From positions 90,572,433 to 90,636,432 of the forward strand of contig NC_081842.1 in the NCBI RefSeq assembly GCF_963259705.1: 64,000 nucleotides of DNA, written 5' to 3'. Made by a program: the position numbers and the translations under genes. This DNA is from Myotis daubentonii. Lineage: Eukaryota; Chordata; Mammalia; Chiroptera; Vespertilionidae. The notes beneath the pieces were generated by a model. It was not told the DNA's origin. It did not search any database and saw only the letters and a program-made list of their open reading frames with translations. Of the stretch, positions 46,728-58,178 are shown one piece after another; position 1 is the stretch's first letter; each line of letters opens with the position of its first letter.

Positions 46728-47879
46728 CAGAGGTTGGCAAACCGCGGCTCATGAGCCACATGTGGCTCTTTGGCCCCTTGAGTGTGGCTCTTCCACAAAA
46801 TACCACGTGGGGTATTTTAAATATGAGGGAAGCTTTTCTCAACAGGTTTCAGGAATTCAGAAACAGCAAAACAACTTTAGCCTTTGTTAAAAAACCTCTC
46901 AGTGCTACTGTAACAGAATTAAATTTTTCTCCCTTTAATATTGACATTGGCAACCTTGAAATGCAATTGCTCGATTTAAAAAAAACAAAGAACTGTGGAG
47001 CTCGAAATTTGAACGTCTTTGTGCTGATATAGGAATATTGGAGAAAAACAAATGTGAACTTAGTTCACAGCACAAATGGTCTGCTTTGAAAGACCTGGAG
47101 AAGGAAGATATGTTGATTTTTAACACCTGGAATAGTATTCCTGACTCATATAATGAACTGAAAAAACTAGCGTTTGCTGTTCTTTCCTTATTCAGGTCTA
47201 CATATTTATGTGAACAATCATTTTCAAGCATGAACCTTATCACGAGTAAATTGAGAAGTTGTCTTATTGATGAGAACCTGGAATTGTGCCTAAAATTAAA
47301 AACAACAACATACAAACCTGACTTACCCAAACTTTCCAAGGAGATGCAAGGCCATTGTTCACATTGGTGTTTGTCAGTAATTGTCATGATTTAATTTTAT
47401 GGATATTGTAAGGTAAATTGTAAGGAATTTAATTTTATCAATAAATTATATTGTTATTAAATATGACATCAAGTTTTATTCAACGTACCTATAGTTTAAC
47501 TAAGACTTAAAACTTTAAGTAAAGTTTATGAAGTTAATTTTAGGGAATGTTGTGGAGTGAAAGAAGATGTAGTGTTGAGGATTGAGAAAGGCATATTGAG
47601 ATGGCTTGGACATAGAGAGAGGTTGAACAAAAGGAGATAGACAAAACAAGTACACAAGACGAGTGTGGATGGGAGAGTTGGAAGGGGTCAACTTCAAGGA
47701 ATGTACCTCAATCAGACTGAGGACGTTTTTAGCAAAGGCCAGCTTAGGAGTACCCTAATTAAGTTAATAACAATGTACCTACCTATATAGTTTAAGTTTA
47801 AAAAATTTGGCTCTCAAAAGAAATTTCAATCGTTGTACTGTTGATATTTGGCTCTGTTGACTGAGTTTGCTGACCACTG
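46728..47879 (+). mobile_element. hAT transposon deletion derivative, 1,152 bp
   Basis: Left end 'CAGAGGTTGGCAAACC' and, on the other strand, right end 'CAGTGGTCAGCAAACTC' are imperfect terminal inverted repeats. An 8-bp target duplication (ACCTAGAG / GCCTAGAG, one change) flanks them at 46720-46727 and 47880-47887. The centre is the 3' part of a hAT transposase gene; the region for the zinc finger and most of the catalytic domain is deleted, so this is a non-autonomous copy of a once autonomous element. Active hAT families are known from vesper bats. Confidence 0.92.
46830..47394 (+). pseudogene. hAT transposase C-terminal remnant (hATC dimerisation domain)
   Basis: The frame at 46830-46980 reads RFQEFRNSKTTLAFVKKP and continues to MQLLDLKK. 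At an A8 run (46978-46985) the frame shifts by one base and resumes as SSKFERLCADIGILEK. From 47038 it is open to the stop at 47394 and contains the hATC signature: SLFRSTYLCEQSFSSMN and LRSCLIDENLELCLKL. The N-terminal BED finger and catalytic residues are missing through an internal deletion, so it cannot transpose DNA. The C-terminal 118 codons being open suggests a recent insertion. Resembles the Charlie-type hAT transposases by eye. Confidence 0.88.
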
Positions 47880-48024
47880 GCCTAGAGCATTCTGATAGGC
47901 CAAAGACTTCAGATTTTAAATTTATTCTGGAGGTTAGGGCATTCCATTAGAAGTGTTTAAGCAGAAAAATTAGCCTAAATATAAGTTCTGAAACAATAAA
48001 TTACATAGAATAAATATGTTACTA

Positions 48025-48731
48025 AACTTGTAGAGCTTGGTCTTAGAGAGGATGTAATAAATCTGACCCCAAAGACAAGGGAAGTAAAGGCAACAGTAAA
48101 TGAATGGTACTATATCAAATTTAAAAAGCTTCCACACAGCAAAATAAACCACCAACATAATGAAAAGGTAACCAACTCAGTGGGAAAAGATATTTGCAAA
48201 TAAAGCTCTGAGAATACCCAAAATATATTTTTAAAAAAACATACAATTCCACACCAAATAAACAAACAATCCAATTTAAAAGTGGGCAGAGGACCTGAAC
48301 AAGTGCTTCTCCCAAAAAGACATACAAATGGCCTACAGATATATGAAAATATGCTCAATTTCACTATTTATTAGGGGAATGCAAATCAAAACTATAATGA
48401 GATACCACCTCAGACCTGTTAGAATGTCTAGTAGCAACAAGACAAGAATTAACAGAGGTTGCCATAACTTAAAGAGGTTGCAGAGAAAAAGGAACCCTCA
48501 TTCATTGCTGGTGGGAATGTAAATGGGTACAGCCACTATGGAAAAGAGTATAGAGGTACCTCAAAAAATTAAAAATAGAGCTTCTGTATAACCCAGCAAC
48601 CCCTTCTTTGGGTATATACCCCCAAAATTTATCATTTATTTGCAAAGATATATGAACTTTTATTTTCATTGAAAAATTATTCATGTTGGCCAAAACCAAA
48701 GTGTCCTTCAACTGATGATTGGATAAAAAAG

Positions 48732-48785
<54 letters not shown>

Positions 48786-48860
48786 ATGGAATACTACTAA
48801 GCCATAAGAAAAAAAGATGAAATACTGCTATTTCATCAATAAAATATATTTTTAAAAAAG
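48025..48860 (+). mobile_element. 5'-truncated L1 (ORF2 C-terminal part)
   Basis: 'AAAAGTGGGCAGAGGACCTG', 'GGGGAATGCAAATCAAAAC', 'GAGATACCACCTCAGACC', 'TGCTGGTGGGAATGTAAATG' and 'AATGGAATACTACTAAGCC' are the standard ORF2 end words. Stops and shifts break the frame. A (TA)n of about 50 bp has grown inside at 48733-48783. The 3' UTR is not recognisable. Confidence 0.85.
48733..48783. repeat. (TA)n microsatellite in L1
   Basis: About 25 TA units replacing a short part of the L1 ORF2. Confidence 0.95.
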
Positions 48861-49672
48861 ATAAAGAAAAAGTGGCCAAATCAGATCCTTGTCATAGTAA
48901 GATAATTCTGGAAGCAGTGCAGAAGGTCTATTTAGGAAAGATCTTACCAAGTTACCAAGTTCAGACACGCCTAAACAAACATATCCTAAAGGCAGGTTCA
49001 AATGGATGCTACTGAGCACCAGAAGAATATAGGATAAGGTTACATAGTAACCTGAAAGTTTAACTTAACACATCAAGATATTTATATAGTACCTTGGGGG
49101 GGATTATAGTTCTCTAAATTTTATCCAATAAAATGTATTTATTAGAAGTTCTTAAACAAACGTGATGTTTAGAAATATATTACACATAAGTCCTATTTGA
49201 GAAATGAAATATACAGAATGAGTAATTAAAAGACCCCAAAAATGGAATACCTATATGGATTATAAACCTATAATTTCTTAGTAGGGTAGGCAATCTTATC
49301 TGTTGTGTTGCATACCCATTAATAAGAATTATTTTAATCTAAGATAAAATATTAGACTTATAAATTAAAGTAATCCCAACAGTTTGCATAAACCTTTTTC
49401 TTAGATTACATTGATAATAACAAGGTGATTACTATACACATAGGAAACATTTTTAACAATTGTCATAAATAATTCTTATACCTGTATTTTAATGCACATG
49501 TGACATCAAGTCCCAGATACCTGTATGTGAGGTAAAAAAATACCACTACTAACCTTACTTGTCATCTCCCCTATAAACTTATGTCCTCCTTAAAAGAAAG
49601 TATGTAAGTGTGTATGTATATGTGCATTTAAATTTAGGTGTATGAAGTAAGAATAAAGCTATGCTTAAATTA

Positions 49673-52005
49673 CAGGCATGCATCATTTTATTGTGCTTTG
49701 TTTTATTGGGCTTTGCAGAGATTGTGTTTTTACAAATTGAAGGTTTGTGGCAACCCTGTGTTGAGCAAATCTATCGTAGTCATTTTTCAATAGCATTTGC
49801 TCACTTTGTGTCTATGTGTCATATTTTGGTAATTCTTACACTAGTTCAAACTTTTTTATTATTATTATCTTTGTTTTGGTGATTTGTGATCAGTGATCTT
49901 CAATGTCACTATTGTAATTGTTTGTGGCATGACATAAGATGGCAAACTGAATAAGTAAATATTGTGTGTGTGTTCTGACTGCTCCACTGACTAGCCATTT
50001 CCTCTTCTCTCTTTCATTCTCTCCTTGGGCCTCCTTATTCCATGAGACATAACAATATTGAAATTAGGACAATTAATAACCATGCAATGGCCTCTAAGTC
50101 CACAAGTTAGAGGGAGAGTTGTACATCTCTCACTTATCAAAAGCTATGATTAAGCTCAGTAAGAAAGGCATGTCAAAAGCTGAGAAAGGCCAAAAACTAG
50201 GCCTACTGCACTGAACGATTAGCTAAGTTATGAATGCAAAGGAAAAGTTCTTGAGTAAAGTAAAAATGCTACTCCAGTGAACACCTGAATGATAAAAAAG
50301 GAAAGCACCTTTATGGCTGATATAGAGAAAAATTTAGTGATCTGGATAAAGTCACATTTTTTAAAGCTAAAAGTCTAATCCAGAGCAAGGCCCTAATTCT
50401 CTTTAATTCTATGAAGGGTGGGACAAGTGAGATAGTAGCAGAAGAAAAGTTTGAGCCAAGCAGAAGTTGGTTCATGAGGTTTACTAGTAAGAAAATAATC
50501 CACACCTATTTCATAAAAGTGCAAAGTGAAGCAGCAATATTGGTGTAGAAGTTGCAACAAATTATCTAGAAAATCTAGCTAAGATAATTAATGAAGGTGG
50601 CTGCACTAAACAACATATTTCTCAATGTAGACAAAATAGCCTTATATTGGAAAAAAATACCATCTAGGACTTTCATAGCTCAAAAGGAGAAGTCAATGCC
50701 TGGCTTCAAAGCTTCAAAGGACAGGCTGACTCTCTTGTTAAGGGCTAATGCAGATATTAACTGTAAGTTGAAGCCAATGCTCATTCGAAAATCCTAGGAC
50801 CCATAAAAGTCATGCTAATCTACTCTTCCTATGCTCTATAGAAATCCATCAACAAAGCCTGGATGACAGCACATTGGTCTATAACATGGTTTACTGAATA
50901 TATTAAGTCCACTGTTCATGCTTACTGTGCAGAATTTTTCTTTCAAAATATTGTTGCTCACTGAAATGCAAGCGGATCTCCCAATAACTTTGATGGAGAT
51001 GTATTAGATTCATGCTGTTTTCACACGTGTTAACACAACTTTTGTTTTGCAGTCCATGGACTAAGGAGTAATTTTGACTTTCAAATATGCTAATTTAAAA
51101 AATACACTTCACAATTATAGCTGCCACAGGTAGTGATTTCTCTAATGGGTCTTGGAAAACTCAATATAAAACCTTCTGGAAAAGATTCACCATTCTAGAT
51201 GACATTAAGAACATCTTTGATTCATGGGAAGAGGTCTAAATATCAGCATTAACACGAATTTGGAAGAAGTTGATTATAATCCTCATGAATGACTTTGAGG
51301 GGTTCAAGACTTTAGTGGAGTAAGTAGTTGCAGATGTGGTAGAAAAGGCAAGAAAAGTGGAATAGGAGTAAAACCTGAAGACATGACTGAATCGAAGCAA
51401 TCTCATGAAAAAAGAACTTTAATAAATGAGGAGTTGCTTCTTATGGATGAGCAAAGAAAGTGGTTTCTTGTGATGGAATCTACTCCTGGTGAAGATGCTG
51501 TAAAGATTGTTGAAATAACAACAAAAGAATTAGAAATTACATAAACTTACTTGATAAAGCAGCAGTAGGTACTGAGAGGATTAATTCCAATTTTGAAAGA
51601 AGTTCTACTGTGAGTAATACTATCAAAAAGCATCACATGCTAAGAAAAATTGTTTGTGAAAGAAAAGGTCAACCAGTGCATAAAAAAAATTACTGTTGTC
51701 TTATTTTAAGAAATTACCACATCCCCCAGCCTTCAGCACCCACCACCCAGATCAGGTAGAAGCCATCAACAATGAGGCAAGATGCTCCACCAGCAGAAAG
51801 ATTGGAACTCACTGAAGGCTCAGAAGACGGTTGGCATTTTTTTTTTAACATAATGCTATTTCACACTTAATAGACTATAATATAATGTAAACATAACATT
51901 TATATTCAATGGATATGAATAAAATTGTGTGACTTAGTTGATTGTGATATGAGCTTCGTTGCGGTGGTCTGAAACTGAACTCGCAGTATCTCCGAGGTAT
52001 GACTG
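49673..52005 (+). mobile_element. Tigger1-like (pogo) DNA transposon, nearly full length, 2.33 kb
   Basis: Starts 'CAGGCATGCATCATTTTAT' after TA and ends 'TCTCCGAGGTATGACTG', the imperfect inverted ends of Tigger. The interior follows Tigger1 from end to end: 'ACAAATTGAAGGTTTGTGG' left, 'CTTCAAAGGACAGGCTGACT' in the centre, 'GAGTTGCTTCTTATGGATGA' right. The transposase (CENP-B-like DNA-binding plus DDE) is ruined by many stops and small deletions; the longest frame left is 68 codons (50591-50797). An old eutherian insertion, shared with many mammals as a family. Confidence 0.9.
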
Positions 52006-52527
52006 TTCTGTGCATTTTTACTAAAATGAGTCAATTATATTTTCTCTCTTGAGAATTACTAGGAATCAGATTTACTGATGTTTAACCAGTTTTATTGTCA
52101 AAACTTTGTAATTCCAGAAACCAACAAATTTAAGAAATAAGTTGTGAAGTTTCTCTGTTTACAATCTAAATATTATAGATGAGTTCTGAAATATCTAACT
52201 TATACTTAGTACTTACTAGTACTACTGTCAACACAAGTCTATATGCTTTTTAATACATTAACTCCTGTTTTTTTTTATATCTTAATTCCTCCAACTTTCT
52301 CATGAATTATATATTGTTATAGACCTGTTTAAATGAGAGGAAATGAGGCACATAAATACAATATTAATATACATTGCAAAATGACCTTATTTAAGAAATG
52401 GGTAAATTTGGTTAAATTAAACTTAGAAAATGAATGTGGTATCAAAAAGAAAATGTAAAGTGCATTTAATTTTTCATACTATTTTCAGCACATTAATTTT
52501 GATTTGGGGACCTTTTCCATTCTTTAC

Positions 52528-52665
52528 CTTTAATCTCTTTGTCATTTTTGAACCATCTTATATCAGCTGCGGGTTTACTACCAGATGTTTTACAAGTCAG
52601 CTGCATCAAGTCTCCCTCCATAACTGGTGATGAAAATCCGCTGATTTGAGGCTTTTCAGGAACAC
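52528..52665 (-). CDS. CADM2: CADM2 internal coding exon: first half of Ig-like domain 2
   Basis: This exon begins the second (C-type) immunoglobulin domain of CADM2. The acceptor is 'TTTATATTTCAG' and the donor is 'TTAAAG|GTAAAGAA', giving 138 bp, phase 1-1, with 45 whole codons. The protein starts VPEKPQISGFSSPVMEG, carries the B-strand Cys in MQLTCKTSG and the core Trp in DIRWFKND, and ends KEIK. The split Gly codon at its start joins in frame with the 54868-55020 exon and the split Asp codon at its end joins in frame with the 27335-27505 exon. The upstream intron is only 2,202 bp, by far the shortest here. The donor has A at +3 and +4 but lacks G at +5 (GTAAAG has G at +6), so it is slightly weaker than the GTAAGT donors of the other three exons. 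Confidence 0.97.
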
Positions 52666-54551
52666 CTGAAATATAAACAAATGAAACATCCATCACCAGG
52701 GTTGGTTCATTCTTATGACTATTATTTTTACAAACAAAAGTAATCTGAAAGCATTTATTCAGTTCAAAGTAGTTGTTTAAATTAAAGTCTGCATGTAAAA
52801 ATAAACTTTGTAAATCTTAAAGATAACCATTCAATATGTCTTAAAATTTACCAGTATAGGGATTTAAGAATGAACATTGCTTTCATTGGAGAAAAATAAT
52901 TTACAAAGCACATTTATTTATTCTTTACCAAATTATAATTTAACTAAAATAGCACCTTTCATCCCTGATTTCATAACTCTAAAAGCTTAAAAATGATATT
53001 ATCCTCTCTGCATTTTATTCAAGAAAAGGTATTTTGTCCAATAAAATTCATCAAAAATATTGATATGTAATTGCAACCATACTTACTTTTCTGATTCTTC
53101 TGTAGAAAATGTCTCTTGATTTCATTTGCATTAGAAATTCAATTGTAGTTTTGTGGATCTTGATATGTGTTATTCTTAATGCTAACCACTATTGCCTTTG
53201 CTAGTCCAAATCATCAAATCAATAAGCAGATAACTAATATTCAGAGATAGCACGTGGGTGGTTTAAATAATAGTACATTCCACATTTCTTGGGCATTAAT
53301 ATTCTGTTATCATGGTAGAGGTTTACTAAAATTTCTTCTAAAATTATTCAATAAGGCAGACTGAAAGTTCTTTATTGTCCTACTTAATTTAGTTATAAAA
53401 GTATAAAATGTAATCATGTTGGAAAGTACCAATAAGAGAAATACACATTTAAAGAATAACAACAAAGACAAATGACAGGTCATCATACTCCAATTAGCTG
53501 AATAGTTGTGTGTGTTTTTTCCCACCTTCTTATTGGCTTTAAAAAACAATCTATATCATCCCACCATTTAACCAATTGAAATCAGCCAGTTGCTTATTCA
53601 TGGTCTCTCAAGGTGGCTCTCTACAGGGCAGTACATTAAACTTAGCAGTTGTTACCCTGAAATATTCCATTTTAGTGGTTATGTTGTGTCCTTGATGGCA
53701 AACTTGTAAAGATTTTGATAAAATAGTCTGTTTCTTACCCTATGTACAAAACCAATTCACTAGCTGAATTAACTTTTAATGTTCCCACCCAAAAGAACAG
53801 CATGTGTTAGTTCCTTTAAATGCAATGTTAGGCCTTATGTATGAAAAAAGGAAGGCAAGCTAGGGACAAAAATATCCATCTTGAAATTCCTCTAAGTTGT
53901 TCAGAACACAGGTGTGTTTCAATAAACTGCAGCAATTTCAGCTGATTGGGCCACTGATGTTTGTGGAATCACAGAGAGCTCTGAGATGCAACTATATTTC
54001 CTCTGAATCTCTATGAATGCATTGCTTTTTTATGTCACTTTAACCTTTGGAAAAAATGGCTCAGTATTTAGAGAAGTTACAAGCTGCATGCACAAGTGAC
54101 ATTATGCACTTCATTTAGTAATCTAGAAAACTACAGGTTTAAAAGGTGAGAAGATACATGGAAATGTCAGGGTTATTTAAATGCACTGAAATACACAAAG
54201 GGGTTAAATCTGAAAGCTATAACACATTAGAGAAGGCCATATTAAATGACTGATATGATAAAATGAAGGAGCACCCTATAAACATATTAAGCTCATTATG
54301 CTCATTATTCTATCACTTTATGAAAGGATCACCACATATACAATACATAGATGAGTTGCTACAAAGGAATTTAATTGAGAATCAAGAAACCTGGTGTCTA
54401 AGAAATTATATGGGTATGTGCTTTTAGAAGTCATAGAAATCTTTATATCTCCCTTTGTCTATAAAATGGGAAGTGTGATTAAGTGATTTTTAAATGCCTT
54501 TTGTTAAAATGTAGCAGAAATGAGATTAAACTACATCTATTATTATAATCC

Positions 54552-54552
<1 letters not shown>

Positions 54553-54585
<33 letters not shown>
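54553..54585. repeat. (TA)n microsatellite
   Basis: About 16 TA units directly left of a SINE. Confidence 0.95.
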
Positions 54586-54587
<2 letters not shown>

Positions 54588-54775
54588 AGTATTGACCTGT
54601 GTGGCTTAGTTGGTTGAGCATTGTCCCATGCACCAAAAATTTGCTGGTTTGATTCCCAGTTAGGGCACATGCCCAGGTTGCCAGCTTGATCCCCAATAGG
54701 GGGCATGCAGGAGGTAACTGTAAGTGTTTGATGTTTCTCTGTCATATTGATGTTTTTCTCTCTTAAATCAAGTGT
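54588..54775 (+). mobile_element. Ves SINE, diverged
   Basis: 'GACCTGTGTGGCTTAGTTGG', B box 'GGTTTGATTCCC', body 'GGGCATGCAGGAGG' and 'TTTGATGTTTCTCTGTC'. Ends in a (GT)n and G8 stretch at 54770-54790 instead of an A tail. Confidence 0.85.
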
Positions 54776-54867
54776 GTGTGTGTGGGGGGGGGTGTTTGAA
54801 TCATGGTACTTTACAAGTGCACATCTCTTAGTCTTGTGAATGCATTGTGTTTATTCCTTGAACTTAC

Positions 54868-55020
54868 CAAGAACAGTGAGATAGGCCTTGGAAGTCTTGA
54901 CAGGCATTGTAAATAAAGAACAGGTGTACTGTCCTTCATCGGAGAGAGACACATCACTGACACTGATACTCAGTTCATGCCAAGAAGCCCGAACCAGCTC
55001 AATCCTATTGTCCCTTAAAG
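54868..55020 (-). CDS. CADM2: CADM2 internal coding exon: second half of Ig-like domain 1
   Basis: This exon encodes the C-terminal half of the N-terminal V-type immunoglobulin domain of CADM2, a neuronal nectin-like (SynCAM) single-pass adhesion protein that mediates calcium-independent cell-cell contacts. On the minus strand the exon follows 'CTCTTTTCAG' and ends at 'CTTG|GTAAGTTC'. The reading frame starts with CT (codon completed by an upstream G) and leaves a trailing G, so it is a phase 1-1 exon of 153 bp holding 50 whole codons. The protein reads LRDNRIELVRASWHEL at its start and contains the F-strand signature DEGQYTC, whose Cys pairs with the B-strand Cys of the preceding exon, and ends KAYLTVL. 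There are no stops or frameshifts. The preceding exon, with the first half of Ig1, is not seen before the right edge. Identification rests on recognising the protein; phases agree with the next exon. Confidence 0.96.
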
Positions 55021-55626
55021 CTGAAAAGAGAAAGTATTAAAAATGTGAAATAGCAATATTAGAAAAAGTCAGTACTGTTAGACTGAATATTTTCAGCACA
55101 ACATAATACATACATAATGAGCACAACATAATGAGCACAACATCGACTGTACATATAAATATTTACTGAAAGAGTTTACAGGACAGTTTAAATATATTAT
55201 TTTATCATATTTTTAAAAATAAAGGTAGAATTAGGTGCTCCTTAAGGTTTTCAGAAATAACTTTTTTAATTAAATGATTGCATCTAGTAAATTACTTTGG
55301 ATGAGGTAGATGATATTGATAAAAGTGGCTTTCCTCCACAAAGTTTTTCATGGGATGCTAATGACAAGAAAAATTATAAACAAAAGGACTCACTTCTATG
55401 GACAGATAAATTTGGGAAAACTATAGCTGCTGCATTTCTTCCAAGAAACTAACAGTGAACATTAGCATATTAAAAGCTCTCCACAGTACAGATACCTGTT
55501 GAAGTTCATTTAAACCAGAACTTACATTCAGCTGGAAAGCACCTGTAAGGTACCAGATGTTAAAATCTGTTCTAATTCATTGGTACCTCTGCTGTACTGT
55601 CTGTTAAATATTTTTTTATATATTTA

Positions 55627-57091
55627 CTAGAGGCCCAGTGCACAAAAATTTGTGCACTCTGGGGGATGAGGGGGTCCCTCAGCCCGGCCTGTGCCCTCTA
55701 GCAGTCTGGGACCCCTGGGAGATAACACCCTGCTGGATTAGGCCTGCTCCCAGGTTGCAGAGGGCAGGCCCAATCCTTAGGTCCAGCCCCTGGTCGGGCT
55801 CAGAGCAGGGCCGATTGGGGAGTTGGGGCGCCGCCCCCTGTCATGCACAGAGCAGGGCCCATCAGGGGGTTGAGGAGCTCCCCACTGTCACTCAGAGAGT
55901 AGGGCCAATAGCGGAGTTGGGGCACCGCCCCCCGTCACACACAGAGCAGGGCAGATCAGGGGGTTGGGATGCCACCACTCTCACACTCAGGGCAGGGCCA
56001 ATGGGGAGGTTATGGCTCTACCCCATCACACACAGAGCAGGGCCCGTGGGAGGGGTGGGGGTTGTGGCGCCGCCCTTTATCACCCACAGAGCAGGGCCGA
56101 TCAGGGGGTTGGGGCGCCGCCACTCTCACACTCAGGGAAGGGCCGAAGGGGAGGTTATGGCTCTACCCTGTCACACACAGAGCAGGGCCCATGGGGGGAG
56201 GGGGGGTTTGGGGCACAGCACCCTGTCACACACAGAGCCGCAGGGCGATCAGAGGTTGGGGAGCTCCCCCATATCAGGCACAGAGCAGGGCTGATCAGGA
56301 GGTTGGGGCGCCTTCCTCTGTCACGAACAGAGCAGGGCGGATAGGGAGGTTGTGGCCCCAGCCCTGTCACACACAGAGCCGCAAGGCAATCAGGGGGTTT
56401 GGGCGCTGCCCCCTGTCACGCTGATCCCGGTGCTGGGAGGCATATTACCCTTTTATTATATAGGATAGAGGCCTGGTGCATGGGTGGGGCTGGCTGGTTT
56501 GCCCTGAAGGGTGTTCTGGATCAGGGTTGGGGTCCCCACTCGGGTGCCTGGCCAGCCTGGGTGATGGGATGATGGCTGTTTGCAGCTGGTCACACACCCT
56601 TCAGGGTGGGGGTCCCCACTGGAGTGCCTGGCCAGTCTAGATGAGGGGCTGAGGGCTGTTTTCAGGCTGGCAGGTGACGGAAGCTCCCAACCGCTCCTTT
56701 TTTTCTTTTAATTCTGGGCCAGCTTTAGCTCTGAGGCTCCAGCTCTTAGGCCTCCGCTGCTGAAAGTAGGTAATCGAAACAATGTATAACTCCAGCTCTG
56801 ACTCCAGCTCTGAGATCCAAGCTCGCTGAAAGCTGGTTTCTGGGTTGTTGTTTTTTTTAGCATCTATATTTGTTACAATGTTTGAAACTGCAGGCTCAGA
56901 GGCCTGCAGCGGCCGGCGGGGAACGTTGGAGTCCTCCATCACTGAAGCAAGCAAGCCTCATGGTAGTTTCAAGCTCCCTGGCTGCCGGCCTCCATCTTGC
57001 CTGACAGTTAATTTGCATATTGCCCTGATTAGCCAATGGGAAAGGTAGCGGTCGTACGCCAATTACCATGTTTCTCTTTTATTAGTGTAGA
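55627..57091 (-). mobile_element. Composite Helitron, second copy, 1,465 bp
   Basis: Same outer ends as 19821-21397: on the minus strand 'TCTACACTAATAAAAGAG' to hairpin plus CTAG, flanked by A and T. The same internal fusion lies at about 56465/56466, where 'GGCCTCTA' meets 'TCCTATATAATAAAAGGG'. The minisatellite part (55800-56440) has fewer units than the first copy, and the 57091-56467 part has an extra segment near 56771-56850 that the first copy lacks or has lost. Confidence 0.87.
55800..56440. repeat. Minisatellite of about 47-50 bp units in the second composite Helitron
   Basis: About twelve units built on 'GAGCAGGGCCGATCAGGGGG'. It homologises with 19990-20760 but unit number and order differ, showing expansion or contraction between copies. 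Confidence 0.9.
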
Positions 57092-57259
57092 TTAGTTCAC
57101 ACCACCTATTCTGTTCCAAAACACTTGTTTTCACAGAAATCATACTTCTCTTTACTCCTTTTTTATTATTTTTATTTTATTTTCTTGTTTAAAGTATTAT
57201 GAATAGTAGTACATAGGTTTCCTTTTATTTCCCATTGACCTTCCCTCAGGCTCATTATA

Positions 57260-58178
57260 TATCTCACTAAGTACTGCTATACAACCTAGAATTAAGCAAG
57301 AGGCACTGATGAATTACTCTAAAAGGTATAAAGAGAAAGGAGAACAGGTTAGGAACACCAGGTCCGAAGGCACAACATGGAGGCAAACAATAGTGAAAGA
57401 CAATGGAGACCTGGCTTCTACCAACCACAGCCTCACAACAGAAACTAATTTTTAGTGCCGAATAAATGGAAGCTCCAACAGCATCACAAGGGAAATCAAG
57501 TGGGAGCATCAGTGACAATAAGAGTCCATGGAAAGCGAACTATATCCCCAACGGGCTGGAGACTCCTTTCCCTACAAAGTTAAAACAGCTGATTGGAAAC
57601 AAGGGCAGTAGGGCAACCCCTCAAGTAACCAGCCTTAAATATGATCTCTCAATAAGCTAAAAAACTACCGACCCCTTTAGATCTACCAGACAGCCTGGCC
57701 TGAGGGAGCAACTCTGCCCACTTAGGTGGCATCAGTAGACATCTGTGTAATTTCCAGTGGAACTAGACAACTCAAGCTGACCAAATAGAACTACCAAGGT
57801 TTTGACAAATTTGTGTAACCAGAGCCTGCAAATGTACTCGAAGACCTGTGTGCTAAACCTAATTAGGATGACTGCCTCATAAAACCGGACATTTAAATAG
57901 AGTTGAGAATCTCCTAACTTAATATCCAAAATGTCCAGAATATGATGATGATGATGATGATTATGATGATGATAAAACTCTCATCACACCAAATGCCCAA
58001 AAAACCATAATGTAAATAAGAAAACATAATCAACAAATGTCAACACTGAGTTGAAATATATATTGAAATTATCTAACCAAGAATCTAAAAAGCTATTTTA
58101 TTAAAATAATATAACAAGTAATAAGTTTCTTAAAATATATTTTAAAAATATTAGCAAAGAAAAATAAGTTATAAAAAT
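57260..58178 (+). repeat. Ancient L1M: 5' UTR part (host of later insertions)
   Basis: 'GGAGACCTGGCTTCTACC', 'CCCAACGGGCTGGAGACTCC' and 'GGAAACAAGGGCAGTAGGGC' are 5' UTR words of old L1M. It continues beyond the ORF2-less L1 at 60988. A (GAT)n tract lies at 57942-57974. No open frame. Confidence 0.65.

Larger units (their letters stand above)
27506..52527 (-). other. CADM2: CADM2 intron splitting Ig2 (25,022 bp)
   Basis: Complete intron with GT-AG ends. Stretches longer than 300 bp where I see no recognisable element are: 27506-27926, 28723-29052, 29956-30319, 30581-33220 (the longest repeat-free run), 33360-34173, 34990-35389, 37690-38359, 40710-41219, 41346-41959, 42240-43299, 43673-44315, 44570-45069, 46091-46404, 48861-49672 and 52006-52527. 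These are AT-rich and show no long open frame. The remaining sequence is listed as individual repeats. Confidence 0.9.
52666..54867 (-). other. CADM2: CADM2 intron between Ig1 and Ig2 exons (2,202 bp)
   Basis: Complete intron with GT-AG ends. From 52666 to about 54330 I see only AT-rich single-copy-looking sequence without recognisable repeats, which is unusual here and might include conserved non-coding DNA. 54340-54490 is weakly MIR-like (it contains 'CTATAAAATGGGAA', compatible with the MIR core). A short (TA)n and a Ves SINE follow at 54553-54775. Confidence 0.9.

Noticed and set aside
46373..46842. Cys/Val-rich open frames of about 100 codons on the minus strand
   Set aside because: Translation of the CA microsatellite.
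46935..47387. 150-codon open frame on the minus strand
   Set aside because: Antisense shadow of the hAT transposase remnant, whose plus-strand frame has the recognisable hATC motif.
48502..48879. 125-codon open frame on the minus strand
   Set aside because: Antisense of the L1 ORF2 end; the centre is a translated TA repeat.
55638..56424. Open frames of 126-218 codons, the longest in the window
   Set aside because: Same Helitron minisatellite as above; no domain, and the frames are not conserved between the two copies.
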